Of a stretch of DNA of 64,000 nt, positions 8,894 to 17,229 are shown piece after piece. The translations under genes and the position numbers were made by a program. The notes under the pieces are model-generated. The model did not search any database and was not told where the DNA came from. It saw nothing but the letters and a program-made list of their open reading frames with translations. This DNA comes from Pseudomonas viridiflava (GTDB taxonomy: Bacteria; Pseudomonadota; Gammaproteobacteria; Pseudomonadales; Pseudomonadaceae). The DNA lies in the NCBI RefSeq assembly GCF_900583165.1, contig NZ_UTKY01000036.1, positions 18,463 through 82,462 on the forward strand, in the 5' to 3' direction. Numbering within the stretch: position 1 is the first letter of the stretch; every line of letters begins with the position of its first letter.

Positions 8894-9128
8894 GACTTAA
8901 TCCCTAGGAGGAAACGTGCTTAATGAAGTTCGCAGGCTATGACCACCGCGTCGCTGCCGAAGTGCCAGCACTCGGCACGAAAAGTCGGAAAAAACGTCGG
9001 AATCGGGGTAATAGTAGCCAGACGATACACTTTGCCACGCTTTGATGAACACTAATTGTGTGTTTGCGCCTTGCTAACGGCCGCCGGGGCATTAAGCTGA
9101 GCGCCGTTTTTGCCTATCGGAGTACCCC

Positions 9129-9497
9129 ATGTCCCGTCGCTTGCCGCTGATTTTGTTGCTTATCGCGCTGCCGCTATGGCTGGCCGCCAGTTATGGCGCG
9201 CGCTATGGCTTTATGGAGGATGGCAGTTGGGTGGGCATCTGCGCCGACGAAGCCAGCCGCTGGGAATGCCAGTTGCGCGGGAACCTGGGCTGGATGATTC
9301 ACTTCAAGGTGCTGGGCTGGGCGGCGCTGATCAGCTCGGTACTGGCGTTTATCGTGCCGGGTCGCGCGGGGTGGGGGTTGGCGGTGCTGGGGATGGTGTT
9401 CGGGTTGCCGGCGCTGGCGTTGTACAACACGACTTTTGCGGTGTTTGCGGTGGTGATTGCGGGGTTGCGGTTGGTCAGGAAGCCTCGCGGCGTCTGA
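9129..9497 (+). CDS. Small hypothetical inner-membrane protein
   Basis: A 122-residue protein not assigned to a family. Three or four hydrophobic segments are visible: residues 5-22 (signal anchor), about 55-75, and 80-115. The loop between the first two, GFMEDGSWVGICADEASRWE plus a nearby Cys, could lie in the periplasm and form a disulfide. The start is supported by GGAGTACCCC before ATG. It is monocistronic, converging on the GH17 gene with a REP doublet between. No function can be proposed. Confidence 0.75.
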   Translation: MSRRLPLILLLIALPLWLAASYGARYGFMEDGSWVGICADEASRWECQLRGNLGWMIHFKVLGWAALISSVLAFIVPGRAGWGLAVLGMVFGLPALALYNTTFAVFAVVIAGLRLVRKPRGV

Positions 9498-9504
9498 TAG
9501 GACC

Positions 9505-9598
9505 TCATCGGGGGCAAGCCCCCTCCCACATTTTGACTGTATTCACAAATCAATATGTGGGAGGGGGCTTGTCGGGTCGCCGCATCGCCCCGATAGCG
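9505..9598. repeat. REP doublet, tail-to-tail, second copy interrupted
   Basis: The left copy is canonical (ATCGGGGGCAAGCCCCCTCC). The right copy, from 9557, starts GTGGGAGGGGGCTTG and is then interrupted by TCGGGTCGCCGCATCG before CCCCGATAGCG resumes. It lies between convergent genes. Confidence 0.85.
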
Positions 9599-9601
9599 AT
9601 A

Positions 9602-11155
9602 TTAGGCCTTGCGCACCCGCAAGCACCGCCACAAAGCTGCAACCATCAACATGCTGACCACCGCCCAACCCCAAGCCTGCTGATTCAACAGACCTTCACG
9701 GTAGAGCTGCGGCGCAATCCCGGCCCCGATGATAAAGGCCAGCAGCGCAATCTCACGACGCGGCCCGGTCACCGGACGTACCAGGTACACCAAGGCCGGC
9801 AACACCAGCGCTGCACTCGGGAAGCTGCGATAGCGAGGGTCAAATACCAACATCAGCATCATCACCGCCCCCGCAAAACCGGCAATCGCCAGCAGCCAGC
9901 CTGCCCGTTGTTCCAGCCAGGTGAACGCACGGCCGCGCCAGTGTTCGCGAGCGCTCAAAGCCAGTGCGCCATGGGCCAGTACCAGCAGGTTAAGTGCGAG
10001 CAGCAACCCTGCCCATACCCACTCATCACTAAAGCGCGCTGTGACACGGGTCAGCTCGGCCCAGGCGCCCATGGAGCATGCAGCCACGGCGCCCAGCAGC
10101 GGCAGGGCAATGGCAGCGCGCGTGCCACGGACGCACCCGCCCAACACCAGGGTGCCCAGCAGGATGATCCCACCGACTCCCAGCCACAGCGGCCAGTACG
10201 GCAGGTTGGTCACCGGCCCGGCGAGGATGCCCTTGTCCTGGCGGTCTGCATCGAACAAGCCCCAGTAACCGCCCACCGCACCTTCGCTGGCGCGCTTCCA
10301 CGGCTGGTCAAAGGCTTCGATCAAGTTGTAGTGCCAGCCATTGGCTTCGGCCATGGCCACGAAACCACGCATGAACTTGGCTTCGTTGACGCGGCTGGGC
10401 ACCGCGGTTTCACGCTGGCGGCCTTCACTGGGCCAGCCGGTTTCGCCGATCAGGATGTCTTTGGGGGCGAACTTGTTGCCGAAGGTCTGGCGTACATCAC
10501 CCACGTGCTTGAGGGCCTGGTCGATACTGGACGGGTCGTCTTCCCAGTATGGCAGCAGGTGGATGGTGAGGAAGTCCACCGCCGGGGCGATTTCGGGGTG
10601 TTGCAGCCAGAATTCCCACACGTCTGCGTAGGTCACCGGCTGCTTGATCTGGCTTTTGACGGTTTGAATCAGCGTCACCAACTGCTTGGCGGTGACTTCT
10701 TTGCGCAGCAGCGCCTCGTTGCCGACGATGACCGACGTGATCACGTCTGGATGGGCGTTGGCCGAGGCTATCAGTTGGTTGACTTCTTTCTCGGTCGCCA
10801 CCGGGTCACTGCTGACCCAGGCGCCGGCCATGACGGTCAGGCCGTGTTTGCGCGCCATGTCCGGCAAGGCTTCGAGGCCGGTCATGGAGTAGGTGCGAAT
10901 GCATTCAAAGCGGGTGGCCAGCAACGCCAGGTCGGCATCCATGCGCTCTGGGCGCAGCTTGAGTGGCTGGTCGAAGGGCGATTGGTCTTTATCGAAAGGC
11001 GTATAGGACGCGCACTGCATCTTGTGGCTGGCACTGGCCACATCCGGCAACATCACCGGGCGGCCGAGGCCATACCAGTAGCCGATCATAGCCAGCAGGC
11101 CAAGGAGCAAGGCGAAGAAATAGGGTAGGGCAGGGAAGCGGGCATTCGCAGGCAT
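9602..11155 (-). CDS. Membrane-anchored glycoside hydrolase family 17 protein (beta-glucan hydrolase/transglycosylase)
   Basis: About 517 residues. An N-terminal signal anchor (residues 9-32) is followed by a GH17 TIM-barrel domain to about residue 300. VIVGNEALL holds the acid/base Glu147 and IGETGWPSEG the nucleophile Glu238, the latter being the GH17 hallmark. The C-terminal ~215 residues form a hydrophobic block of seven or eight membrane helices. GH17 domains act on beta-1,3-glucans; proteobacterial examples are often glucosyltransferases attached to NdvB-type glucan synthases. Here no GT2 domain is attached. A role in periplasmic or exported glucan remodelling is inferred. The start at MPANAR is chosen; an earlier in-frame Met at 11188 is possible. 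Confidence 0.82.
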   Translation of the reverse strand: MPANARFPALPYFFALLLGLLAMIGYWYGLGRPVMLPDVASASHKMQCASYTPFDKDQSPFDQPLKLRPERMDADLALLATRFECIRTYSMTGLEALPDMARKHGLTVMAGAWVSSDPVATEKEVNQLIASANAHPDVITSVIVGNEALLRKEVTAKQLVTLIQTVKSQIKQPVTYADVWEFWLQHPEIAPAVDFLTIHLLPYWEDDPSSIDQALKHVGDVRQTFGNKFAPKDILIGETGWPSEGRQRETAVPSRVNEAKFMRGFVAMAEANGWHYNLIEAFDQPWKRASEGAVGGYWGLFDADRQDKGILAGPVTNLPYWPLWLGVGGIILLGTLVLGGCVRGTRAAIALPLLGAVAACSMGAWAELTRVTARFSDEWVWAGLLLALNLLVLAHGALALSAREHWRGRAFTWLEQRAGWLLAIAGFAGAVMMLMLVFDPRYRSFPSAALVLPALVYLVRPVTGPRREIALLAFIIGAGIAPQLYREGLLNQQAWGWAVVSMLMVAALWRCLRVRKA

Positions 11156-11487
11156 GGTCAGCTTATCTGGGGGAGCAAAGGCGCGCATCTTACCCGTAAT
11201 TCACCCGTCCCAGTTGGGCTGCATAATTTTGACATGCAAAGTTCGGGCGGGATTTTGACGTCAAGTCCTACAAACCCTTCTACTGGCGTTGTGATGTCGT
11301 TTACGGCTTGTATGAGGTCGCTGACAGAGCAGGTCGAAGGCGGCGTCAGGTTGATGATCAAGGCGTCAGCACTCCACTGATGGCATTGCAGCCGGATCGA
11401 TGCGCGTGAAGGGGGCGCGGTGCACCATATAACAACAGGTTGACGTCGCTCGGCATCCGTCGGGCGCAGCACTTTCGGGGAAGTACG
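11156..11487. other. Intergenic control region between divergent GH17 and betX-like genes
   Basis: About 330 bp without a convincing gene. It must hold the promoters of both divergent genes. Short AT-rich stretches (around 11225-11260 and 11430-11440) are visible, but no clear -35/-10 pair, operator palindrome, terminator or repeat was found. Confidence 0.5.
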
Positions 11488-12339
11488 ATGAAGATGCGAC
11501 GACTCTTGGGCGCAGCTGCCACTCTGGTAGTTGCGATGAGCTCCACACTGGCCAGCGCCGACAGCAAAACCCTGAGCATCGGCTATGTAGATGGCTGGTC
11601 CGACAGCGTGGCCACCACCCACGTGGCGGCAGAGGTGATCAAACAAAAGCTCGGTTATGACGTCAAGCTGCAAGCGGTAGCCACCGGGATCATGTGGCAA
11701 GGCGTGGCCACCGGCAAACTCGATGCCATGCTCTCGGCCTGGCTGCCCGTGACCCACGGCGAATACTGGACCAAGAACAAAGACAAGGTGGTCGACTACG
11801 GCCCCAACTTCAAGGATGCGAAAATCGGCCTGATCGTGCCGGAGTACGTGAAAGCCAAGTCCATCGAAGACCTCAAGACCGACACCACCTTCAAGAACAA
11901 AATCGTCGGCATCGACGCAGGTTCGGGCGTGATGCTCAAGACCGACGAAGCCATCAAGGCATACGGCCTTGATTACAAGCTGCAAGCCAGTTCTGGCGCC
12001 GCGATGATCGCCGAACTGACCCGTGCCGAAGACAAGCAGGAATCCATTGCCGTCACCGGTTGGGTGCCACACTGGATGTTCGCCAAGTGGAAACTGCGTT
12101 TCCTGGAAGATCCAAAAGGGATTTATGGTGCTGCTGAAACCGTTAACAGCATCGGCAGCAAAGGCCTGGAGAAGAAAGCGCCGGAAGTCGCGGCCTTCCT
12201 GAAGAAATTCCAGTGGGCCTCTAAGGATGAGATCGGCGAAGTCATGCTGGCGATCCAAGAGGGTGCCAAGCCGGATGCGGCGGCCAAGGATTGGGTGGCC
12301 AAGCACCCAGAGCGTGTAGCTGAGTGGACCGGTAAGTAA
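11488..12339 (+). CDS. betX: Glycine betaine ABC-transporter substrate-binding protein (BetX-like, orphan)
   Basis: A 283-residue OpuAC-family periplasmic binding protein with signal peptide MKMRRLLGAAATLVVAMSSTLASA. IGYVDGWSDSVATTHVAAEV and DAMLSAWLPVTHGEYW are the quaternary-amine pocket regions, supplying Trp residues for an aromatic cage; VTGWVPHWMFAKW supplies another. No permease or ATPase gene is adjacent. In P. aeruginosa the orphan betaine-binding protein BetX is encoded beside a yjcH-actP pair and uses the Cbc permease; the same neighbourhood here supports the symbol. The start MKMRR follows GGGGAAGTACG. Specificity for betaine over choline or carnitine is inferred. Confidence 0.85.
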   Translation: MKMRRLLGAAATLVVAMSSTLASADSKTLSIGYVDGWSDSVATTHVAAEVIKQKLGYDVKLQAVATGIMWQGVATGKLDAMLSAWLPVTHGEYWTKNKDKVVDYGPNFKDAKIGLIVPEYVKAKSIEDLKTDTTFKNKIVGIDAGSGVMLKTDEAIKAYGLDYKLQASSGAAMIAELTRAEDKQESIAVTGWVPHWMFAKWKLRFLEDPKGIYGAAETVNSIGSKGLEKKAPEVAAFLKKFQWASKDEIGEVMLAIQEGAKPDAAAKDWVAKHPERVAEWTGK

Positions 12340-12358
12340 GACTGTAGCTGTAACCCCT

Positions 12359-12445
12359 GTGGGAGGGGGCTTGCCCCCGATGAGGGAGTGTCAGTTGAAG
12401 CATTCATGACTGACACTCCGCCATCGGGGGCAAGCCCCCTTCCAC
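12359..12445. repeat. REPIN, head-to-head REP pair
   Basis: GTGGGAGGGGGCTTGCCCCC and inverted partner ending CCCCCTTCCAC (one substitution). It lies between the co-directional betX-like and yjcH genes. Confidence 0.92.
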
Positions 12446-12596
12446 ATTGATTTCATATCCAGTAAATCTTCCAGTGGTCCCTCAATCCCTCGCTACACTC
12501 GATCTAAGACTAAGGTCGTCTGGAACCTGTCCCGCAGCCGCATACAGTGGATACGTTCCAAAATAATAAAAAAGCTGTGCTGCGAGGATAAAAACA

Positions 12597-12908
12597 ATGA
12601 ACGACAGCATTTACCTCTCGATTCAAAACAGCCCGCGCTTCAAGGAGCTGGTGAGAAAAAGGGAACGATTCGCCTGGATTCTCTCGGCGATCATGCTAGG
12701 GCTTTACTCCGCTTTCATCCTGTTGATCGCCTACGGGCCACAAGTGCTGGGGGCCAAGATCAGCCCCGGTTCCTCGATTACCTGGGGCATTCCCCTGGGC
12801 GTCGGACTGATTGTGTCCGCCTTTATTCTGACCGGTATCTACGTGCGTCGGGCCAACGGTGAATTTGACGACCTGAACAATGCGATTCTCAAGGAGGCTG
12901 CGCAATGA
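12597..12908 (+). CDS. yjcH: DUF485 membrane protein, acetate permease partner
   Basis: A 103-residue DUF485 protein with two membrane helices (about residues 25-47 and 60-82). It begins [20 protein letters not shown], the usual YjcH start. YjcH genes almost always precede actP and the protein probably assists the symporter. Its stop overlaps the actP start by 4 bp (ATGA), indicating coupled translation. The RBS region CGAGGATAAAAACA precedes ATG. The 150 bp upstream, after the REPIN, should contain the operon promoter; in Pseudomonas this locus is activated by the CrbSR two-component system, but I could not assign its binding site. Confidence 0.93.
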   Translation: MNDSIYLSIQNSPRFKELVRKRERFAWILSAIMLGLYSAFILLIAYGPQVLGAKISPGSSITWGIPLGVGLIVSAFILTGIYVRRANGEFDDLNNAILKEAAQ

Positions 12909-14563
12909 TCGGTCGTCTATTGGCAATACTCGGCGCTTCGTTCTTTGCCCCGGCCCTTTGGGCCGCGGACGCATTGACTGGTGAAGTGCACAAGCAACCT
13001 CTGAACGTGTCGGCCATCGTGATGTTTGTCGCGTTTGTCGGCGCCACCTTGTGCATCACTTACTGGGCTTCCAAGCGCAACAAATCGGCCGCCGACTACT
13101 ATGCGGCCGGCGGCAAGATCACCGGTTTCCAGAACGGCCTGGCGATTGCCGGCGACTACATGTCGGCGGCGTCCTTCCTGGGGATTTCCGCGCTGGTGTA
13201 TACCTCCGGTTATGACGGCCTGATCTACTCGATTGGCTTCCTGGTGGGCTGGCCGATCATTCTGTTCCTGATCGCCGAGCGCCTGCGTAACCTGGGCAAG
13301 TACACCTTTGCCGACGTGGCGTCCTACCGCCTCGGGCAAACCCAGATCCGCAGCCTGTCGGCCTGTGGCTCGCTGGTAGTAGTGGCGTTCTACCTGATTG
13401 CGCAGATGGTCGGCGCAGGCAAGTTGATTCAGTTGCTGTTCGGCCTGGACTACCACGTTGCGGTGATCCTGGTAGGTATCCTGATGTGCCTGTACGTGCT
13501 GTTCGGCGGCATGCTGGCGACCACGTGGGTGCAGATCATCAAGGCAGTGTTGCTGCTGTCCGGTGCTTCGTTCATGGCGCTGATGGTGATGAAACACGTC
13601 AACTTCGACTTCAATGCGCTGTTCGCCGAGGCGATCAAGGTTCACCCTAAAGGTGAGGCGATCATGAGCCCCGGCGGCTTGGTGAAAGACCCGATTTCGG
13701 CGTTCTCCCTCGGGCTTGCACTGATGTTCGGTACCGCTGGCCTCCCGCATATCCTGATGCGCTTCTTCACCGTCAGCGATGCTAAAGAAGCGCGCAAAAG
13801 CGTGTTCTACGCCACGGGTTTCATCGGTTACTTCTACATTCTGACCTTTATCATCGGCTTCGGCGCGATCCTGCTGGTCAGCACCAACCCGGCGTTCAAG
13901 GATGCGGCAGGCGCCTTGCTCGGTGGTAACAACATGGCGGCGGTGCACCTGGCCAACGCGGTGGGCGGCAGTATCTTCCTGGGCTTCATCTCGGCTGTTG
14001 CGTTCGCCACCATTCTTGCGGTGGTTGCGGGTCTGACCCTGGCCGGTGCCTCGGCGGTGTCCCATGACCTGTATGCCAGCGTGATCAAGAAAGGCAAGGC
14101 CAACGACAAGGACGAGATTCGCGTCTCGAAGATCACCACTATTGCCTTGGGCGTACTGGCGATCGGCTTGGGTATCTTGTTCGAAAGCCAGAACATCGCG
14201 TTCATGGTTGGCCTGGCGTTCTCCATTGCTGCCAGCTGTAACTTCCCGGTGTTGCTGCTTTCCATGTACTGGAAAAACCTCACCACCCGTGGCGCCATGA
14301 TCGGCGGCTGGCTTGGCTTGATCAGTGCCGTTGGCCTGATGGTGCTGGGCCCGACCATCTGGGTGTCGATCCTGCATCATGAAAAAGCCATCTTCCCTTA
14401 CGAGTACCCGGCGCTGTTCTCGATGATCATTGCGTTCGTCGGCATCTGGTTCTTCTCCATCACCGACAAGTCGGCGGCGGCAGAGAAAGAGCGTGCGCTG
14501 TACTTCCCGCAGTTTGTGCGTTCGCAGACTGGCCTGGGGGCGAGTGGGGCGGTTAATCACTAA
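12905..14563 (+). CDS. actP: Cation/acetate symporter
   Basis: A 552-residue sodium:solute symporter (SSS) family protein with an N-terminal signal-like helix ([20 protein letters not shown]) and about 13 further membrane segments. Family landmarks include [39 protein letters not shown] and [19 protein letters not shown]. ActP imports acetate and related short-chain acids with sodium or protons. It forms an operon with yjcH and ends at its own terminator, converging on gltA, the enzyme that consumes acetyl-CoA. Confidence 0.96.
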   Translation: MIGRLLAILGASFFAPALWAADALTGEVHKQPLNVSAIVMFVAFVGATLCITYWASKRNKSAADYYAAGGKITGFQNGLAIAGDYMSAASFLGISALVYTSGYDGLIYSIGFLVGWPIILFLIAERLRNLGKYTFADVASYRLGQTQIRSLSACGSLVVVAFYLIAQMVGAGKLIQLLFGLDYHVAVILVGILMCLYVLFGGMLATTWVQIIKAVLLLSGASFMALMVMKHVNFDFNALFAEAIKVHPKGEAIMSPGGLVKDPISAFSLGLALMFGTAGLPHILMRFFTVSDAKEARKSVFYATGFIGYFYILTFIIGFGAILLVSTNPAFKDAAGALLGGNNMAAVHLANAVGGSIFLGFISAVAFATILAVVAGLTLAGASAVSHDLYASVIKKGKANDKDEIRVSKITTIALGVLAIGLGILFESQNIAFMVGLAFSIAASCNFPVLLLSMYWKNLTTRGAMIGGWLGLISAVGLMVLGPTIWVSILHHEKAIFPYEYPALFSMIIAFVGIWFFSITDKSAAAEKERALYFPQFVRSQTGLGASGAVNH

Positions 14564-14581
14564 GGTTGTAGTTGGGTAAGA

Positions 14582-14616
14582 AATGCCCCGGTCGAAAGGC
14601 CGGGGTATTTTTTTGT
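14582..14616 (+). terminator. Rho-independent terminator after actP
   Basis: Stem ATGCCCCGG / CCGGGGTAT with a short GAAA-containing loop followed by TTTTTTT, 20 bp after the actP stop. Confidence 0.93.
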
Positions 14617-14645
14617 CTGGGGGTTATGGGGTGGCTGGTCTATTG

Positions 14646-14740
14646 CTATCGGGGGCAAGCCCCCTCCCACATTTGACTGTATTCACACATCCAAATGGTA
14701 AACACAGTCCAGTGTGGGAGGGGGCTTGCTCCCGATGGCG
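14646..14740. repeat. REP doublet, tail-to-tail
   Basis: TATCGGGGGCAAGCCCCCTC followed by a 43-bp tail region and GTGGGAGGGGGCTTGCTCCC. It lies between the convergent actP and gltA genes; the tail ATTTGACTGTATTCACA is nearly identical to that of the doublet at 9505. Confidence 0.9.
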
Positions 14741-14779
14741 TCATGTCAGACAAAACAGTTTCCCTAATCCTGCACAAAC

Positions 14780-14812
14780 AAAAACGGCCTCCACTAAGGG
14801 AGGCCGTTTTCA
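14780..14812. terminator. Terminator downstream of gltA (reads on minus strand, near-symmetric)
   Basis: Stem AAAACGGCCTCC / GGAGGCCGTTTT with an ACTAAG-type loop, about 20 bp beyond the gltA stop. The A-run on the top strand becomes a T-run for leftward transcription. Confidence 0.9.
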
Positions 14813-14832
14813 GTTGCAGCTAAGCGTAACGC

Positions 14833-16122
14833 TTACTTGCGATCTTCCAGCTTGGTAATGTCACGCGACTCGTAGCCGGTGTACAGCTGGCGCGGGCGGC
14901 CAATCTTGTACGGGCTGGAGAGCATTTCTTTCCAGTGGGAGATCCAGCCCACGGTCCGCGCCAGGGCGAAGATCACGGTGAACATGCTGGTTGGAATGCC
15001 GATCGCCTTGAGGATGATCCCCGAGTAGAAGTCGACGTTCGGGTACAGCGAGCGTTCGATGAAGTACGGGTCGGTCAGGGCGATCTCTTCCAGGCGCATG
15101 GCCAGTTCGAGTTGCGGATCGTTCTTGATGCCCAGTTCCTTCAACACTTCGTCGCAGGTCTTCTTCATGACGGTGGCGCGCGGGTCGCGGTTCTTGTAGA
15201 CCCGGTGACCGAAGCCCATCAGCTTGAACGGATCGTTCTTGTCCTTGGCCTTGGCGATGAACTTGTCGATGTTCGAGACATCGCCGATTTCATCAAGCAT
15301 GGTCAATACGGCTTCGTTCGCACCGCCGTGGGCAGGGCCCCACAGTGCGGCGATACCGGCGGCGATACAGGCGAACGGGTTGGCACCCGAAGAGCCCGCC
15401 AGGCGTACGGTAGAGGTCGAGGCGTTCTGTTCGTGGTCGGCGTGAAGGATAAAGATCTTGTCCATCGCAGCGGCCAGCACCGGGCTGATCGGTTTGATCT
15501 CGCACGGCGTGTTGAACATCATGTGCAGGAAGTTTTCCGCGTACGTCAGGTCGTTGCGCGGGTACATCATGGGTTGGCCCATGGAGTACTTGTAAACCAT
15601 TGCGGCCAGGGTCGGCATCTTGGCAACCAGGCGGATCGCGGAGATTTCGCGATGCTGCGGGTTATTGATGTCGAGGGAGTCGTGATAGAAGGCCGACAGG
15701 GCGCCGACCACGCCGCACATGACGGCCATCGGGTGGGCGTCGCGACGGAAGCCGTTGAAGAAAGTCTTCAACTGCTCGTGAACCATGGTGTGGTTCTTCA
15801 CGGTGCTGACGAACTGGGCTTTCTGCTCGGCTGTTGGCAATTCGCCATTTAGCAGTAGGTAGCAGGTTTCCAGGTAGTCCGATTGCTCGGCCAGTTGTTC
15901 GATCGGGTAGCCGCGGTGAAGCAGGATGCCATTGTCGCCATCGATATAGGTGATCTTCGACTCGCAAGAGGCGGTCGACATGAAGCCTGGGTCGAAAGTG
16001 AAACGGCCCGTGGCCGTCAGGCCCCGTACGTCGATAACATCGGGACCAACGGTGCCGGTTAAAATGGGCAGCTCGACGGGGGCTGCGCCCTCGATGATCA
16101 ACTGCGCTTTTTTGTCAGCCAT
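14833..16122 (-). CDS. gltA: Citrate synthase
   Basis: A 429-residue type II (hexameric, NADH-sensitive class) citrate synthase condensing acetyl-CoA and oxaloacetate. Active-site regions are [15 protein letters not shown] and [14 protein letters not shown] (catalytic His residues) and [15 protein letters not shown] (catalytic Asp). The N-terminal beta domain [20 protein letters not shown] is typical of the Gram-negative form. The start has a near-perfect RBS, AGGAGGCCAC. A consensus-like promoter lies 81 bp upstream of the start codon, and the gene is divergent from sdhCDAB across 364 bp. Confidence 0.98.
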   Translation of the reverse strand: MADKKAQLIIEGAAPVELPILTGTVGPDVIDVRGLTATGRFTFDPGFMSTASCESKITYIDGDNGILLHRGYPIEQLAEQSDYLETCYLLLNGELPTAEQKAQFVSTVKNHTMVHEQLKTFFNGFRRDAHPMAVMCGVVGALSAFYHDSLDINNPQHREISAIRLVAKMPTLAAMVYKYSMGQPMMYPRNDLTYAENFLHMMFNTPCEIKPISPVLAAAMDKIFILHADHEQNASTSTVRLAGSSGANPFACIAAGIAALWGPAHGGANEAVLTMLDEIGDVSNIDKFIAKAKDKNDPFKLMGFGHRVYKNRDPRATVMKKTCDEVLKELGIKNDPQLELAMRLEEIALTDPYFIERSLYPNVDFYSGIILKAIGIPTSMFTVIFALARTVGWISHWKEMLSSPYKIGRPRQLYTGYESRDITKLEDRK

Positions 16123-16180
16123 GTGGCCTCCTATTTATGCTTCAAATCATCAGACAGACCCCCCACGCAGGGCCCGCACC

Positions 16181-16208
16181 ACTATATTGATATAAATCCA
16201 GATGTCAA
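16181..16208 (-). promoter_or_regulatory. Sigma-70 promoter of gltA
   Basis: On the minus strand: TTGACA (16203-16208), 16-bp spacer, TATAGT (16181-16186). The predicted start is near 16174, giving a leader of about 50 nt. Confidence 0.8.
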
Positions 16209-16322
16209 TTTGCCTAAAGTCTTGCGCCAGAAGGCTTTAACCGTACTTTTTCCTCGAAATTGACTGCCATTTACGCCTTTTATCTCGCCAGCGCAATCCG
16301 CTATTAGGGTGAGGCAGGCGCG

Positions 16323-16351
16323 TTGTCATTAGTAACCTAACTGTCTATACT
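16323..16351 (+). promoter_or_regulatory. Sigma-70 promoter of the sdh-suc supercluster
   Basis: TTGTCA (16323-16328), 17-bp spacer, TATACT (16346-16351). The predicted start is near 16358, giving a leader of about 130 nt before sdhC. That leader is long enough for small-RNA control; PrrF-type repression of sdh is known in Pseudomonas, but no pairing was computed. Confidence 0.78.
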
Positions 16352-16486
16352 CGGCCACCGACCGCCAAGGGCTTTTGGGCTTGCTTTCATTGGGGGTCGC
16401 ACTCCCTGGGTGGTGCTACCTGACCAGTGCACTCCCCTACAACTTTGCCCTGATTGTTAGGGGCTCTTCAGTGTGAAAAAAAAGCC

Positions 16487-16864
16487 GTGAAGAATAGCCA
16501 ACGACCTGTAAACCTAGACCTAAGGACCATCAAACTCCCCATCACCGGCGTTACGTCGTTCCTGCACCGTGTTTCCGGCATCATCCTGTTCCTGGGCTTG
16601 GGCATCATGCTTTACGCATTGAGCAAATCCCTGGGTTCCGAGGAAGGTTACGCCGAGGTGAAGGCATGCTTGACCAGCCCGCTGGCCAAGTTCGTAGCAT
16701 GGGGCCTCCTGTCCGCTCTGCTGTATCACCTGGTAGCCGGTGTGCGCCACTTGATCATGGATGCGGGGATCGGTGAGACGCTGGAAGGCGGCCGCCTGGG
16801 CTCGAAAATCATCATCGCCATTTCCGTGGTGCTGATCGTTCTGGCAGGAGTTTGGATATGGTAA
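16487..16864 (+). CDS. sdhC: Succinate dehydrogenase cytochrome b556 subunit
   Basis: A 125-residue membrane anchor with three helices (about residues 22-45, 63-85, 103-124). NSQRPVNLDLRTIKLPITG and SFLHRVSGIILFLG match the SdhC signature; the latter includes the ubiquinone-site Ser/Arg region. YHLVAGVRHLIMD carries the haem b ligand His. The start is taken as GTG (VKNSQRPVN); the upstream in-frame TTG would add 11 untypical residues. The stop overlaps sdhD by 7 bp. It is the first gene of a nine-gene TCA cluster. Confidence 0.94.
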   Translation: MKNSQRPVNLDLRTIKLPITGVTSFLHRVSGIILFLGLGIMLYALSKSLGSEEGYAEVKACLTSPLAKFVAWGLLSALLYHLVAGVRHLIMDAGIGETLEGGRLGSKIIIAISVVLIVLAGVWIW

Positions 16865-17226
16865 CCAGCGTTACGAACCTTTCGCGTTCGGGCCTCTATG
16901 ACTGGATGGCGCAGCGTGTGTCTGCGGTCGTTCTCGCGGCTTATTTCATTTTCCTGATCGGATACCTCGTCGCAAACCCGGGCATCGGCTATGAGCAATG
17001 GCACGGCCTGTTTGCCCACAATGCGATGCGAATCTTCAGTCTGCTGGCCCTTGTAGCCCTGGGCGCACACGCCTGGGTTGGCATGTGGACCATCGCGACC
17101 GACTACCTGACGCCGATGGCGCTGGGCAAGTCCGCGACGGCAGTACGTTTTCTCTTCCAGGCAGTCTGCGGCGTCGCGATGTTCGCTTACTTCGTCTGGG
17201 GTGTGCAGATTCTTTGGGGTATCTGA
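16858..17226 (+). CDS. sdhD: Succinate dehydrogenase membrane anchor subunit
   Basis: A 122-residue, three-helix anchor subunit. It starts MVTSVTNLSRSGLYDWMAQR and has the SdhD haem/quinone motif HAWVGMWTIATDYL. It pairs with SdhC to hold haem b and the quinone site and to dock SdhAB. An upstream TTG two codons earlier is less likely than this ATG, which follows GGCAGGAG. It overlaps sdhC and ends 3 bp before sdhA, so the operon is tightly packed. Confidence 0.95.
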   Translation: MVTSVTNLSRSGLYDWMAQRVSAVVLAAYFIFLIGYLVANPGIGYEQWHGLFAHNAMRIFSLLALVALGAHAWVGMWTIATDYLTPMALGKSATAVRFLFQAVCGVAMFAYFVWGVQILWGI

Positions 17227-17229
17227 TTC

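Noticed and set aside
11189..11487. Possible small gene upstream of the betX-like gene
   Set aside because: Only short frames without RBS or plausible composition; treated as control DNA.
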